The notes under the pieces were generated by a model. That model was given only the letters and a program-made list of their open reading frames with translations. It ran no database searches and was not told the origin of the DNA. The translations under genes were made by a program, and so were the position numbers. Below, piece by piece: positions 52,830 through 61,304 of a stretch of 64,000 bases of DNA. Every line of letters starts with the position of its first letter. The first letter of the stretch is position 1. The stretch is from Gaoshiqia sediminis (GTDB taxonomy: Bacteria; Bacteroidota; Bacteroidia; Bacteroidales; Prolixibacteraceae): assembly GCF_025907915.1 (NCBI RefSeq), contig NZ_JAPAAF010000004.1, forward strand, positions 62,001 to 126,000, read 5' to 3'.

Positions 52830-54149
52830 TTAACGGATTTCCACCTTTATTTTTTTTATGCGCCGGTTGTCCACCGCATCGATAGAAAAAATAAAATTTT
52901 TGCAGGTGATTTTTTCGTGCATGGCCGGAATATCACCTTTCAGCTCCAGGATAAGACCGGCAAGTGTGTCGGCATCTCCTTTGTATTCATCAAAGATGTG
53001 CTCATTGCTGCCGGTAATTTTATAAAAATCATTGAGCAGGGTTTTACCATCAAACAAGTATTTGTTTTCGTCAATCCTTGTGAAATAGGTTTCATCTTCG
53101 TCAAACTCATCGGCGATGTCGCCCACGATTTCTTCCAGAATATCTTCCAGTGTCACAATGCCCGAGCTGCCTCCGTACTCGTCAACAACTATCGCCATAT
53201 GAACTTTGTTTTTCTGAAATTCTTCCAGCAAATCATCTATTTTTTTGGTTTCGGGCACATAAAATGGTGGACGGATGATGGATTGCCAGCGGAAATTTTC
53301 GCGGTTGTGGGTATGGGGCAACAGGTCTTTGATGTAGAGGATGCCCCGGATGTTGTCGAACGAACCCGAATAAACCGGGATGCGCGAATAACCCGATTCG
53401 TTGATCAGGTTGATTACTTTATGGTACGAATCTTTGATGTCCAGGGCCACTACATCAACGCGGGAGCGCATGATTTCTACGGCGCTTTTATTGCCGAATT
53501 TCACAATGCCCTCCAGTATGTCTTTATCCTCCGAAAGTTCGTGGTCGGCTGTGAGCTCTAAGGCTTGGGAGAGCTCGTCCACCGAAATGTTTTGCGTGTG
53601 GTTTTGCATCTTCCGGTTCACAAACGAAGTTGAATAAATGAGAATGGCGTTTAACGGTCTGAATATGCGTTCCAGTATATATAGCGGGATGGCCATCAGG
53701 CGCGCAACGCGCATGCAATGGCGCGTGGCATAAACCTTAGGGATAATTTCTCCGAAGAGTAACAGGAAAAAGGTAATAACAACTACCTGAAAGATATAAC
53801 CTACGGTTTGTGCGTTGGAGAAGTCAAAGATCATATTGGTAGTGTAGGCAGAGAGTATTACAATGCCTACATTGACAAAGTTGTTGGCCACCAATATGGT
53901 AGCCAACAACTTTTCGGGATACTCCAGGTTTTGGAGTATATAGTGCATATATTTTTCTTTTTTACTTTTCAGCCGTTGCCGGTCTTTCGGACTAAGGGAA
54001 AAATAGGCCACTTCGGAGCCGGAAATGAGCGCTGAAGATATCAGCAATATCACAATAAAGAATAGACTGAAAATTGCAGCTGCAGTGAGAGGATGAAAAT
54101 CAACATCCCAGCTGAGGGCTAAATTTTTAGGTAAAGGGTCGGTTTCCAA
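52830..54149 (-). CDS. gldE: Gliding motility-associated GldE, CBS/CorC-type membrane protein
   Basis: A 439-residue protein with a CNNM-type membrane domain of about four helices (residues 22-180; SGSEVAYFSLSPKDRQRL, FGEIIPKVYATRH), a pair of CBS domains (SRIPVYSGSFDNIRGILYIKDLL and VVDEYGGSSGIVTLEDILEEIVGDI), and a CorC-type C-terminal domain. It is a GldE homologue, linked with GldD in function. A role in ion transport is possible from its resemblance to Mg/Co exporters. It follows ssb by 19 bases. Confidence 0.93.
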   Translation of the reverse strand: METDPLPKNLALSWDVDFHPLTAAAIFSLFFIVILLISSALISGSEVAYFSLSPKDRQRLKSKKEKYMHYILQNLEYPEKLLATILVANNFVNVGIVILSAYTTNMIFDFSNAQTVGYIFQVVVITFFLLLFGEIIPKVYATRHCMRVARLMAIPLYILERIFRPLNAILIYSTSFVNRKMQNHTQNISVDELSQALELTADHELSEDKDILEGIVKFGNKSAVEIMRSRVDVVALDIKDSYHKVINLINESGYSRIPVYSGSFDNIRGILYIKDLLPHTHNRENFRWQSIIRPPFYVPETKKIDDLLEEFQKNKVHMAIVVDEYGGSSGIVTLEDILEEIVGDIADEFDEDETYFTRIDENKYLFDGKTLLNDFYKITGSNEHIFDEYKGDADTLAGLILELKGDIPAMHEKITCKNFIFSIDAVDNRRIKKIKVEIR

Positions 54150-54168
54150 TTAATAGTTGTTTTAGTTA

Positions 54169-54606
54169 CTAAAATGGCAAATCGTCTTCTTCCGATGGGC
54201 TAAAATCGGGCTCAGCGACGTTGTTTGCCGGTTGACTGGCCGGTGCAGCATGGTTATTGCCTGGTGCATCGGCACCTCGTGGACCACCCAGCATTTCCAT
54301 ATTGTCGGCATATATTTCGGTTGTGTAACGTTTGTTTCCGTCTTTGTCGTCCCAGGCACGTGTGCGGATACGTCCTTCGATATACAGCTTGTCGCCTTTT
54401 TTTACGTATTGTTCAACCACTTTTGCCAGTCCACGCCAAACGACGATGTTGTGCCACTCGGTAGTGGTCACTTTTTCGCCGTTTTTGGCGGTGTAGCTTT
54501 CGGAGGTCGCCAGCGTAAAGTTTGCTACTGCTACGTCTTTGTCAAGGTGCCGGACTTCCGGGTCGCGGCCAACATTGCCAATTAATAATACTTTGTTTAC
54601 AGACAT
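54169..54606 (-). CDS. ssb: Single-stranded DNA-binding protein
   Basis: A 145-residue protein with an OB-fold domain at residues 1-108 (MSVNKVLLIGNVGRDPEVRH, WHNIVVWRGLAKVVEQYVKKG, LYIEGRIRTRAWDDKDG) and a Gly/Asn/Pro-rich tail ending in the acidic tip DDLPF that recruits repair and replication enzymes. It is located between mutY and gldE, a common Bacteroidota arrangement. Confidence 0.96.
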   Translation of the reverse strand: MSVNKVLLIGNVGRDPEVRHLDKDVAVANFTLATSESYTAKNGEKVTTTEWHNIVVWRGLAKVVEQYVKKGDKLYIEGRIRTRAWDDKDGNKRYTTEIYADNMEMLGGPRGADAPGNNHAAPASQPANNVAEPDFSPSEEDDLPF

Positions 54607-54741
54607 GATATTATAAGTTTAAAATTAACAAAATAAATTTACAACATTCCTCCTTGAAAACAGGAACATTAAGTTCATAATTTTACGAACAATGTATATT
54701 TTTTTACGGAACGTAACTCTTTCCCGAATTAACCAGCGTTC

Positions 54742-55797
54742 TCACCAATTTAATCTTTCCAATTCCCGTTCAATCGGTTTCGGAACAGCAAAGTTAAAAA
54801 TATCTTTTTTATTCACTTTGATGAGGGAAGAAAGCATGTTTTTTTTGTAACATGTGCGAATATGGATAAACCTGTAATGAATGTGCTGGTGACTGAGGAC
54901 CTGTTTGTGCCAGGGACTTATCCCGTTGATTTCGAAATCCAGGTTGCTGAAAAATTTCAATAGTCCTTCTTCAAGTTCTGTTACTTCAGCTTTGTGGTCA
55001 GTCTCAATAACCGGGAATTCGTATAAGTTTTTCCAGATATCACTTTTCGTTCGTTTATTTAAAAACGTTTTCTGCCCTGCATCAATCAGCAGATAATTAA
55101 AATACCGGTGTTTGATTTTTTGTTTTCCGACCTTCACCGGAAACTGGTCAACCAGATTGGTTTGGCGGGCAACACATCTATTCCGAAATGGGCAACTATC
55201 ACAATCCGGATTCCTGGGGGTACATTGCAAGGCTCCAAACTCCATGATTGCCTGGTTGTAGTCCCCTGGATAGTCTTTGTCAATCAGTTGGTTGGCAAGT
55301 TCTTTGAAAGTCTTTTTTCCTTCGGTGGTATCTATTGGAGTGGAGATAGCAAACAAGCGGGAAAGTACCCGATAAACATTTCCGTCAACTACCGCGTGTG
55401 GCAAGTTGAATGAAATGGAAGCGATAGCGGCGGCAGTATATTCTCCTACTCCTTTAAATTTTAACAACTCCGAGTAGTTTTTTGGAAAATTTTCATGGTG
55501 TTGATTAACAATGTTTTGGGCTGTGTGGTGCATGTTTCTTGCCCGGGAGTAGTACCCCAGGCCTTGCCAAAGTTTCAGGATGTCGTCTTCGCTGGCGTTG
55601 GCAAAATGGGTTATCGTCGGGTATTTTTCCAAAAAACGGAGGTAATACGACAAACCTTGGTTAATTCGAGTTTGTTGTAAAATAATTTCGGAGAGCCAAA
55701 CCGAATACGGCGCATTATTTTCCCGCCAGGGAAGCGTCCTCTTATTAATGGTGTACCATTGCAATAAGTCGGCGGCAATTGCTTTCAAATTCTCCAT
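54742..55797 (-). CDS. mutY: A/G-specific adenine DNA glycosylase
   Basis: Removes adenine opposite 8-oxoguanine. A 351-residue protein. The helix-hairpin-helix is LLKFKGVGEYTAAAIASI, the catalytic Asp lies in VVDGNVYRVLSR, and EIILQQTRINQGLSYY has the active-site Glu. The [4Fe-4S] cluster motif is CTPRNPDCDSCPFRNRC (C-x6-C-x2-C-x5-C). The C-terminal NUDIX-like domain that reads 8-oxoG begins near 235. It is divergent from HU. Confidence 0.96.
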   Translation of the reverse strand: MENLKAIAADLLQWYTINKRTLPWRENNAPYSVWLSEIILQQTRINQGLSYYLRFLEKYPTITHFANASEDDILKLWQGLGYYSRARNMHHTAQNIVNQHHENFPKNYSELLKFKGVGEYTAAAIASISFNLPHAVVDGNVYRVLSRLFAISTPIDTTEGKKTFKELANQLIDKDYPGDYNQAIMEFGALQCTPRNPDCDSCPFRNRCVARQTNLVDQFPVKVGKQKIKHRYFNYLLIDAGQKTFLNKRTKSDIWKNLYEFPVIETDHKAEVTELEEGLLKFFSNLDFEINGISPWHKQVLSHQHIHYRFIHIRTCYKKNMLSSLIKVNKKDIFNFAVPKPIERELERLNW

Positions 55798-55823
55798 AAC
55801 TGCTTTAGAATCTTTGTGAATTG

Positions 55824-55831
55824 CAAAAATA
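55824..55831 (-). promoter_or_regulatory. Promoter -7 element for mutY-ssb-gldE-gldD
   Basis: TATTTTTG on the minus strand, perfect TAnnTTTG, 26 bases upstream of the mutY ATG. Confidence 0.6.
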
Positions 55832-55867
55832 ATTCAATTCATATGTTTCTAGTTCTCAAATAATTTT

Positions 55868-55875
55868 TATTTTTG
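55868..55875 (+). promoter_or_regulatory. Promoter for the HU gene
   Basis: TATTTTTG preceded by TTTC at 55846-55849 (18-bp spacing), a near-consensus Bacteroidota promoter. Its start site near 55882 leaves a leader of about 45 bases. Its -33 region lies 15-18 bp beyond the divergent mutY -7 element. Confidence 0.7.
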
Positions 55876-55927
55876 CACACCGATTAAGGCGAAAATATAA
55901 TTTATTGAAAACTAAATATTTTAAGAG

Positions 55928-56215
55928 ATGACTAAAGCAGATATTGTTAACGAAATTAGCAAGAACACAGGGATTGAAAAAGTAACTGTTCAAAAAGCAG
56001 TGGAAGCTTTCATGGAAACTGTAAAAGATTCTTTAACTGAAGGTAGAAACGTTTACCTGCGTGGTTTTGGAAGTTTCATCGTGAAAAAAAGAGCAGAGAA
56101 AACAGCCCGAAATATTTCAAGGAATACAACAATTATCATTCCTGAGCACTTTATTCCGTCGTTTAAACCGGCGAAAACATTTGTATCTCAAGTTAAGGAC
56201 CAAGTAAAAAAGTAA
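55928..56215 (+). CDS. HU/IHF family DNA-bending protein
   Basis: A 95-residue nucleoid protein with the standard fold: MTKADIVNEISKNTGIEKVTVQK at the N-terminus, VYLRGFGSFIVKKRAEKTARN for the beta-arm region, and FIPSFKPAKTF, where the family has the ipaxKvP motif. It binds and bends double-stranded DNA. It leads into the 30-residue ribosomal peptide gene only three bases later, so both are co-transcribed. Confidence 0.95.
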   Translation: MTKADIVNEISKNTGIEKVTVQKAVEAFMETVKDSLTEGRNVYLRGFGSFIVKKRAEKTARNISRNTTIIIPEHFIPSFKPAKTFVSQVKDQVKK

Positions 56216-56218
56216 ATT

Positions 56219-56311
56219 ATGCCAAGCGGAAAAAAAAGAAAAAGACACAAGATGTCAACGCACAAGCGTAAAAAAAGACTACGTAAAAACAGACATAAAA
56301 AGAAGAAATAG
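56219..56311 (+). CDS. bS22/mS38-like 30-residue basic ribosomal peptide (AURKAIP1/COX24 type)
   Basis: A 30-residue peptide (MPSGKKRKRHKMSTHKRKKR followed by LRKNRHKKKK), nearly all Lys, Arg and His, starting three bases after the HU stop. It matches the KxxKRRxKMxxHKxxKxxRxxR pattern of the COX24/AURKAIP1 family (mitochondrial mS38, mycobacterial bS22), a ribosomal small-subunit protein. The same short gene follows HU in many Bacteroidota. Its length makes it easy to miss in automatic annotation. Confidence 0.85.
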   Translation: MPSGKKRKRHKMSTHKRKKRLRKNRHKKKK

Positions 56312-56347
56312 TTTTCCCTTTTTAGGTAAAACTATAACGTTCTGTTG

Positions 56348-56390
56348 GTTAAACCTAAAGCACACGGGTGTTTTAGGTTTAATCTGTTTT
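56348..56390 (+). terminator. Hairpin after the HU operon
   Basis: An 11-bp inverted repeat TTAAACCTAAA/TTTAGGTTTAA separated by 12 bases, followed by TCTGTTTTA. AT-rich and with a weak T-tract, so it is probably a modest terminator. Confidence 0.55.
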
Positions 56391-56434
56391 ATGAGTCGTA
56401 TTTATGCGAAACTAATTTCTAATTTAAAAACGTT

Positions 56435-57985
56435 GTGAGTAGCGATCTGATTATTGATGTCACTCCCTCGGAAGTCGTTATTGCCTTATTAGAAAATAAA
56501 CGCTTAGTTGAGCTAACAAGGGAAAAAAGCGGAGCAAAATTTGCAGTTGGCGATATTTATTTAGCCAGGGTCAAAAAAATTATGCCGAGCTTAAACGCTG
56601 CATTCATCGACGTTGGGTATGAAAAAGATGCATTCTTGCATTATCTCGACATGGGGCCGCAGTTTTCAACTTTAAATAAGTTCATGAAAATTGCCAGTTC
56701 TCCCAAAAACCGTATTTCTTCGCTGTCAAAAATCCAATCAGAGCCCGACATTAACAAAGAGGGCAAAGTTACAGAGGTGCTAAAGGCCGGACAGAATATT
56801 CTGGTACAAATTGCCAAAGAGCCCATATCAACCAAGGGGCCCCGGTTGACCTCCGAACTATCAATTGCAGGAAGAAATTTAGTGTTGATGCCGTTTAGTG
56901 AGAAAATCAGTATTTCTCAGAAAATCAGCTCAACCGAAGAAAAGAACCGGCTGAAGAAATTGATTCAAAGTATCAGGCCGAGGAAATATGGTGTCATTGT
57001 CCGGACCGTCGCTGAAGGAAAGCGCGTGGCCGAATTGGACCAGGAACTGAAGAAACTGGTCGCCAAGTTTGAAACGATTTTCCAAAAATTAAAGCGAGCC
57101 CAGGCGCCGTCTTTAATCGTGGGTGAAATCGACCGGACAACCGCCCTGTTGCGGGATATTTATAACCCAAATTTCAGCAGCGTAATTGTAAATGATGCTG
57201 CTGTTGCCGATGACATCGCAGAATACCTTGGAACGATCGATCCGGAGAAACGAAAGATTGTCAAATTGTATAAAGGCGGTCAGCCTATATTTGAACATTT
57301 CGGGATCGAGAAGCAAATTAAGTCGTCATTTGGAAAAACCGTTTCATTTAAAAGCGGGGCTTATCTGATCATCGAACACACCGAAGCTTTTCACGTTATC
57401 GATGTGAACAGTGGTAACCGCTCGAAAGCGGGAGTTGATCAGGAAACCAACGCACTGGAGGTGAACCTTGCAGCTGCTGAGGAAATTGCACGACAATTGA
57501 GGTTGAGGGACATGGGGGGCATTATCGTTATCGATTTTATCGATATGCACAATGCCGAAAACCGACTAAAGGTTTATGAACGCATGAAAGAGGCGATGGG
57601 CGCCGACCGCACCAAACACAACATATTGCCTTTAAGCAAGTTTTGTTTGATGCAGATAACGCGCCAACGGGTCCGGCCCGAAGAGCATGTTGAGACAGCT
57701 GAAGTTTGTCCGTCATGCAAGGGAACCGGAAAAGTAACGCCGACAATTCTCTTTACAGATGAACTGGATAATAAGGTCAATTATATTTTTAAGGACCTGA
57801 ATAAAAAGGGTTTGACCTTAAAAGTTCATCCTTACGTTGCTGCATTTTTAACTAAGGGACTGATGTCCCAAAAGCGAAAATGGGCTTTCAAATTTTTAAG
57901 ACGTGTTACCATTGAAGGAGTGAATTCCATGAGTTTCTTGGAGTACCATTTTTTTGATGATAATATGGAAGAAATAATACTTTAA
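56435..57985 (+). CDS. rng: Ribonuclease E/G family endoribonuclease (RNase G)
   Basis: A 516-residue endoribonuclease for RNA processing and turnover. It starts at a GTG (56435). The S1 domain is at 35-120 (VGDIYLARVKKIMPSLNAAFIDVGYEKDAFLHY), the catalytic DNase I-like domain has Mg-binding Asp in FHVIDVNSGNR and IVIDFIDM, and the Zn-link motif is CPSCKGTG. It lacks a long C-terminal scaffold, so it is RNase G-like. It follows the HU operon with a terminator between. Confidence 0.95.
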   Translation: MSSDLIIDVTPSEVVIALLENKRLVELTREKSGAKFAVGDIYLARVKKIMPSLNAAFIDVGYEKDAFLHYLDMGPQFSTLNKFMKIASSPKNRISSLSKIQSEPDINKEGKVTEVLKAGQNILVQIAKEPISTKGPRLTSELSIAGRNLVLMPFSEKISISQKISSTEEKNRLKKLIQSIRPRKYGVIVRTVAEGKRVAELDQELKKLVAKFETIFQKLKRAQAPSLIVGEIDRTTALLRDIYNPNFSSVIVNDAAVADDIAEYLGTIDPEKRKIVKLYKGGQPIFEHFGIEKQIKSSFGKTVSFKSGAYLIIEHTEAFHVIDVNSGNRSKAGVDQETNALEVNLAAAEEIARQLRLRDMGGIIVIDFIDMHNAENRLKVYERMKEAMGADRTKHNILPLSKFCLMQITRQRVRPEEHVETAEVCPSCKGTGKVTPTILFTDELDNKVNYIFKDLNKKGLTLKVHPYVAAFLTKGLMSQKRKWAFKFLRRVTIEGVNSMSFLEYHFFDDNMEEIIL

Positions 57986-57990
57986 TGGCA

Positions 57991-58020
57991 AGTCCCGGGC
58001 AAAATGACCGGGATTTGTTA
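57991..58020 (+). terminator. Probable terminator after rng
   Basis: Stem TCCCGG/CCGGGA with loop GCAAAATGA, then ATTTGTTATTTT. Confidence 0.65.
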
Positions 58021-58047
58021 TTTTAGGGATGTTTTTAAGCTGTTATC

Positions 58048-59091
58048 ATGACCAGAACCATCCTGTTTTTGTTGTTTGTATTTCTGACCGGAGGATCGCA
58101 TGCTTACGAAATCATCGGAAAGCTGAACATTTCCTCTGATTGGCAACCACGCATTTACCTGGCGTCCATCAATTCGCCGGAAAATTTGTTTGTAGCTTCC
58201 CCTGAATTTATTGTCAATGAAACCTTTATTGAACCGGACGGCAATTTTCGGCTTTCGGGACAGGATATGCCCGATGATCCGCGTTTTTATCGTCTGTACC
58301 TTGTTCGCAACAACTTGTTTGCCGTTGAGTTTATGACCGATTCGGTCCGGAATTTTGTTCACCTGATATTAAATAATCAGGATAGTATCTATCTTGAGAA
58401 TAGTGATCCCTACCAGGTGTTTGGTGCTGTACAGATCACCGGTGCTGCAAGAAACGTACGGTTAAATGAATTCGAGAATGCATATTACCAGAAGCGTAAG
58501 CTTATCCAGGAAATTAATACGGTTGCCAAACGGGATTTTTATAGCCAAAGTTTAAATAAATATATTCGTGAGTTTGTTGAAGGATGCGATGATCCGCTCG
58601 TTGGATTATTCGCTATTTATCACATTGCGGATAAGGAAACAGACTTTCTGAGAAACCCCGGTTTTTACTTCAGCTTTCAGGATCGGTTGGCAGTTTCCCA
58701 CCCTAAACATTTTTATGCGCATGCATACAATAATTTGATAACTAATTTGGTCGGGTATCGCGATCTGGTTTGTGAGATCCCCAAAATTACAAAGCCCTGG
58801 CGCACCTGGATTATCTGGGGCGAGGCAGCCATTATCTTTTTTCTGCTGTTCCTGCTTTTTCGGAAGCGTCGTAATCGGTCAAGTGATAAAGCTGTGGAGC
58901 TTAAAAATCTGTTGACCGAAAAAGAACGCCTGATATGGGAAAGCCTGGCTGCCGGAAAAACCAACAAAGAGATTGCTGCCGATTTGTTTATTGAGCTGAG
59001 TACCGTAAAAACCCACATCAATAATTTATACAAACGACTGGGGGTATCGAGCCGGAAAGAGGCTATCGCCTTGTACAATCAACAAAAATAA
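58048..59091 (+). CDS. Membrane-anchored LuxR-type regulator
   Basis: A 347-residue protein with an unusual layout. A signal peptide (1-19) leads to an extracytoplasmic domain of about 230 residues (EPDGNFRLSGQD and similar to DUF4369-like sensors of Bacteroidota). A transmembrane helix follows at 252-271 (TWIIWGEAAIIFFLLFLLF), then a basic stop-transfer segment. The C-terminal LuxR helix-turn-helix (about 288-345) has LTEKERLIWESLAAGKTNKEIA and LSTVKTHINNLYKRLGVSSR. The DNA-binding half is cytoplasmic, so it would be a one-component membrane regulator. Signal and targets unknown. The 120-base gap before the DsbD-type gene and their shared strand suggest but do not prove co-regulation. Confidence 0.85.
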   Translation: MTRTILFLLFVFLTGGSHAYEIIGKLNISSDWQPRIYLASINSPENLFVASPEFIVNETFIEPDGNFRLSGQDMPDDPRFYRLYLVRNNLFAVEFMTDSVRNFVHLILNNQDSIYLENSDPYQVFGAVQITGAARNVRLNEFENAYYQKRKLIQEINTVAKRDFYSQSLNKYIREFVEGCDDPLVGLFAIYHIADKETDFLRNPGFYFSFQDRLAVSHPKHFYAHAYNNLITNLVGYRDLVCEIPKITKPWRTWIIWGEAAIIFFLLFLLFRKRRNRSSDKAVELKNLLTEKERLIWESLAAGKTNKEIAADLFIELSTVKTHINNLYKRLGVSSRKEAIALYNQQK

Positions 59092-59181
59092 AATGCATCC
59101 TGATGGGGGACTAGAACCTTTTTCAACCCTTTTCGGTCAATTATCAACCTACCGTTTTTATAGGTTTTAGGCGATACCGCT

Positions 59182-59189
59182 TATTTTTG
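59182..59189 (+). promoter_or_regulatory. Promoter -7 element for the DsbD-type gene
   Basis: TATTTTTG, perfect TAnnTTTG, 25 bases before the ATG at 59214. Confidence 0.6.
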
Positions 59190-59213
59190 TGCCATTCATA
59201 TAAATTTTGAACG

Positions 59214-61229
59214 ATGAAGCAAATAACTCTTTTTATCGCATTGATCCTGTTTTCTCTGCAGTCGTTTTCTCAAATTCTTGAGCCTGTAAAATGGTCTTTT
59301 GATTCCAGGCAACAGGGCGATGAAGTGCAACTGATTTTTAAAGCTACCATTGAAGAAAAATGGCATTTATACGATACCAGCCTGCCGGATGGCGGTCCGG
59401 TGCCAACTTCAATTAATTATAGCGATACCAGCCAGTTTGAGTTGATTGGCGAGTTGACTAAAATTCCGGAACCGACCGAGAAGTTTGATGAGACCTTTCA
59501 AATGGATCTTCGGTATTTCAGTCACGAGGCTGAGTTCATTCAAACCATTCGGCTGAAATCTGACCAGCCGGTTGAAATAAGCGGTTATGTGGAGTTTATG
59601 TGCTGCGACGATGAAACTTGCTTGCCTCCAACCGAGGTCGATTTTAACTTCGAATTCAATACTTCCCCCGATCAAGAGGGTGCTGCCGGGGTAAGCGGGG
59701 AGAAGCAACAAACGCCTCCGATAAAAATAATGACCGACAAAGGAAAAGAGGGCTCCATTGAAACGATGTGGCTGTTTTTCTTTTTCTCCTTTTTGGCCGG
59801 ACTGGCTGCAATCTTGACGCCTTGTGTTTTTCCGATGATCCCGATGACGGTTTCATTCTTCATGAAGAGCGGAGAAAATAAACTAACTGCAAAGTTGCAT
59901 GCGGTTTTCTACGGGCTTTCGATCATTGCCATTTATACCATTGTGGGAACGCTGGTTGCGGTGCTGTTTGGGCCGGATGCCGCAAACTGGCTGAGTACCC
60001 ATTGGGTGCCAAACACGCTGTTTTTTCTCATTTTCATGATTTTCGCCTTCTCGTTTTTCGGCATGTTCGAGATTGTCCTGCCCGGTTGGCTGGTCAATAA
60101 GTCCGACAGCCAGGTTGATAAAGGCGGTTTTTTGGGCTCTTTCTTCATGGCATTGACGCTGGTGTTGGTTTCTTTCTCCTGCACAGGGCCCATTGTTGGC
60201 GCTATTCTGGTTGAGTCGGCAGGGGGCGCGGTATTAAAACCGATTATTGGCATGTTTGGTTTTGCGTTGGCTTTTGCACTGCCGTTTACCTTATTTGCCT
60301 TGTTCCCTGGCTGGTTAAGCAATTTGCCAAAATCAGGCGGATGGCTAAATTCGGTAAAAGTAGTGCTTGGCTTCCTGGAACTGGCGCTTGGCCTGAAATT
60401 CCTTAGCATCGCCGACCAAACCTATCATTGGGGAATTCTTGACCGTGAGGTATATCTGGCGATCTGGATTGTCATTTTTGTATTGTTGGGCTTCTATCTG
60501 CTTGGAAAGTTGAAGTTCTCGCACGACAGTGATGTGAAGCACGTTTCCGTTCCCAGGTTAATGATGGCCATAATCACCTTTTCGTTTGTGATTTACCTGA
60601 TCCCCGGTATGTTTGGTGCGCCACTAAAATCCATTTCCGGTTATCTGCCTCCGCAAACGACACATGATTTTGATTTGCACAAAATCATCCGTGATGAGGT
60701 GAGACTAGTTACTTCATCGACTGGCACTCATGCGTTTAATGGCGTAAATGAATTGTGTGACAACCCGAAATATGATGATTTCCTGCATTTGCCCCACGGG
60801 CTGAATGGTTATTTCGATTATGAACAAGGAATGGCGTGTGCCAAGGCCCTGAATAAACCCGTCTTCATTGATTTCACCGGACACGGCTGCGTAAACTGCC
60901 GCGAGATGGAAGCCACTGTTTGGTCCGATCCGCGGGTGCTGGAGCGCCTCAAAAAAGAGTTTGTCATTATAGCGTTGTATGTTGACGATAAAACCACCTT
61001 GCCGGAAAGTGAGTGGGTAACTTCGGCTTATGACGGAAAGGTAAAAAAGACGCTGGGGAAAAAATACGCTGATTTCCAGATCACCCATTTTGGCGTAAAT
61101 GCACAGCCTTACTATGTTTTGCTGGATACCGACGGCAATATGCTGGTTGCGCCAAAAGCCTATGATTTGAACCCGAATAACTTTATAGAATTTCTGGATG
61201 AAGGTATCCGGAAATTCAACCAACAGTAA
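59214..61229 (+). CDS. dsbD: DsbD-type thiol:disulfide interchange protein
   Basis: Passes reducing power from cytosolic thioredoxin to the periplasm. A 671-residue protein with signal peptide (1-19), an N-terminal DsbD-alpha-like domain (30-150; FMCCDDETCLPP), eight or so transmembrane helices (180-480) with the conserved Cys in LTPCVFPMIPMTVSFF (C204) and SFSCTGPIVGAI (C323), and a C-terminal thioredoxin domain with GHGCVNCREME (C559, C562). All the relay cysteines are present. In the window's context it could reduce apocytochrome c for heme attachment in the multiheme proteins at 32-36 kb. Confidence 0.93.
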   Translation: MKQITLFIALILFSLQSFSQILEPVKWSFDSRQQGDEVQLIFKATIEEKWHLYDTSLPDGGPVPTSINYSDTSQFELIGELTKIPEPTEKFDETFQMDLRYFSHEAEFIQTIRLKSDQPVEISGYVEFMCCDDETCLPPTEVDFNFEFNTSPDQEGAAGVSGEKQQTPPIKIMTDKGKEGSIETMWLFFFFSFLAGLAAILTPCVFPMIPMTVSFFMKSGENKLTAKLHAVFYGLSIIAIYTIVGTLVAVLFGPDAANWLSTHWVPNTLFFLIFMIFAFSFFGMFEIVLPGWLVNKSDSQVDKGGFLGSFFMALTLVLVSFSCTGPIVGAILVESAGGAVLKPIIGMFGFALAFALPFTLFALFPGWLSNLPKSGGWLNSVKVVLGFLELALGLKFLSIADQTYHWGILDREVYLAIWIVIFVLLGFYLLGKLKFSHDSDVKHVSVPRLMMAIITFSFVIYLIPGMFGAPLKSISGYLPPQTTHDFDLHKIIRDEVRLVTSSTGTHAFNGVNELCDNPKYDDFLHLPHGLNGYFDYEQGMACAKALNKPVFIDFTGHGCVNCREMEATVWSDPRVLERLKKEFVIIALYVDDKTTLPESEWVTSAYDGKVKKTLGKKYADFQITHFGVNAQPYYVLLDTDGNMLVAPKAYDLNPNNFIEFLDEGIRKFNQQ

Positions 61230-61248
61230 TCTCCGTTTTTTAGTTCGA

Positions 61249-61286
61249 AAAAATCCCGGCCATTGATTTGACCGGGATTTTTTTGT
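61249..61286. terminator. Bidirectional terminator between the DsbD-type gene and the GH42 gene
   Basis: Stem AAATCCCGG/CCGGGATTT with A-run and T-run flanks, serving both converging genes. Confidence 0.9.
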
Positions 61287-61304
61287 TCGGGTTTTTCCTT
61301 TTGT

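Noticed and set aside
52788-53561. 257-residue plus-strand frame across gldE
   Set aside because: Antisense to CBS and membrane domains of gldE; Phe/His/Val-rich shadow.
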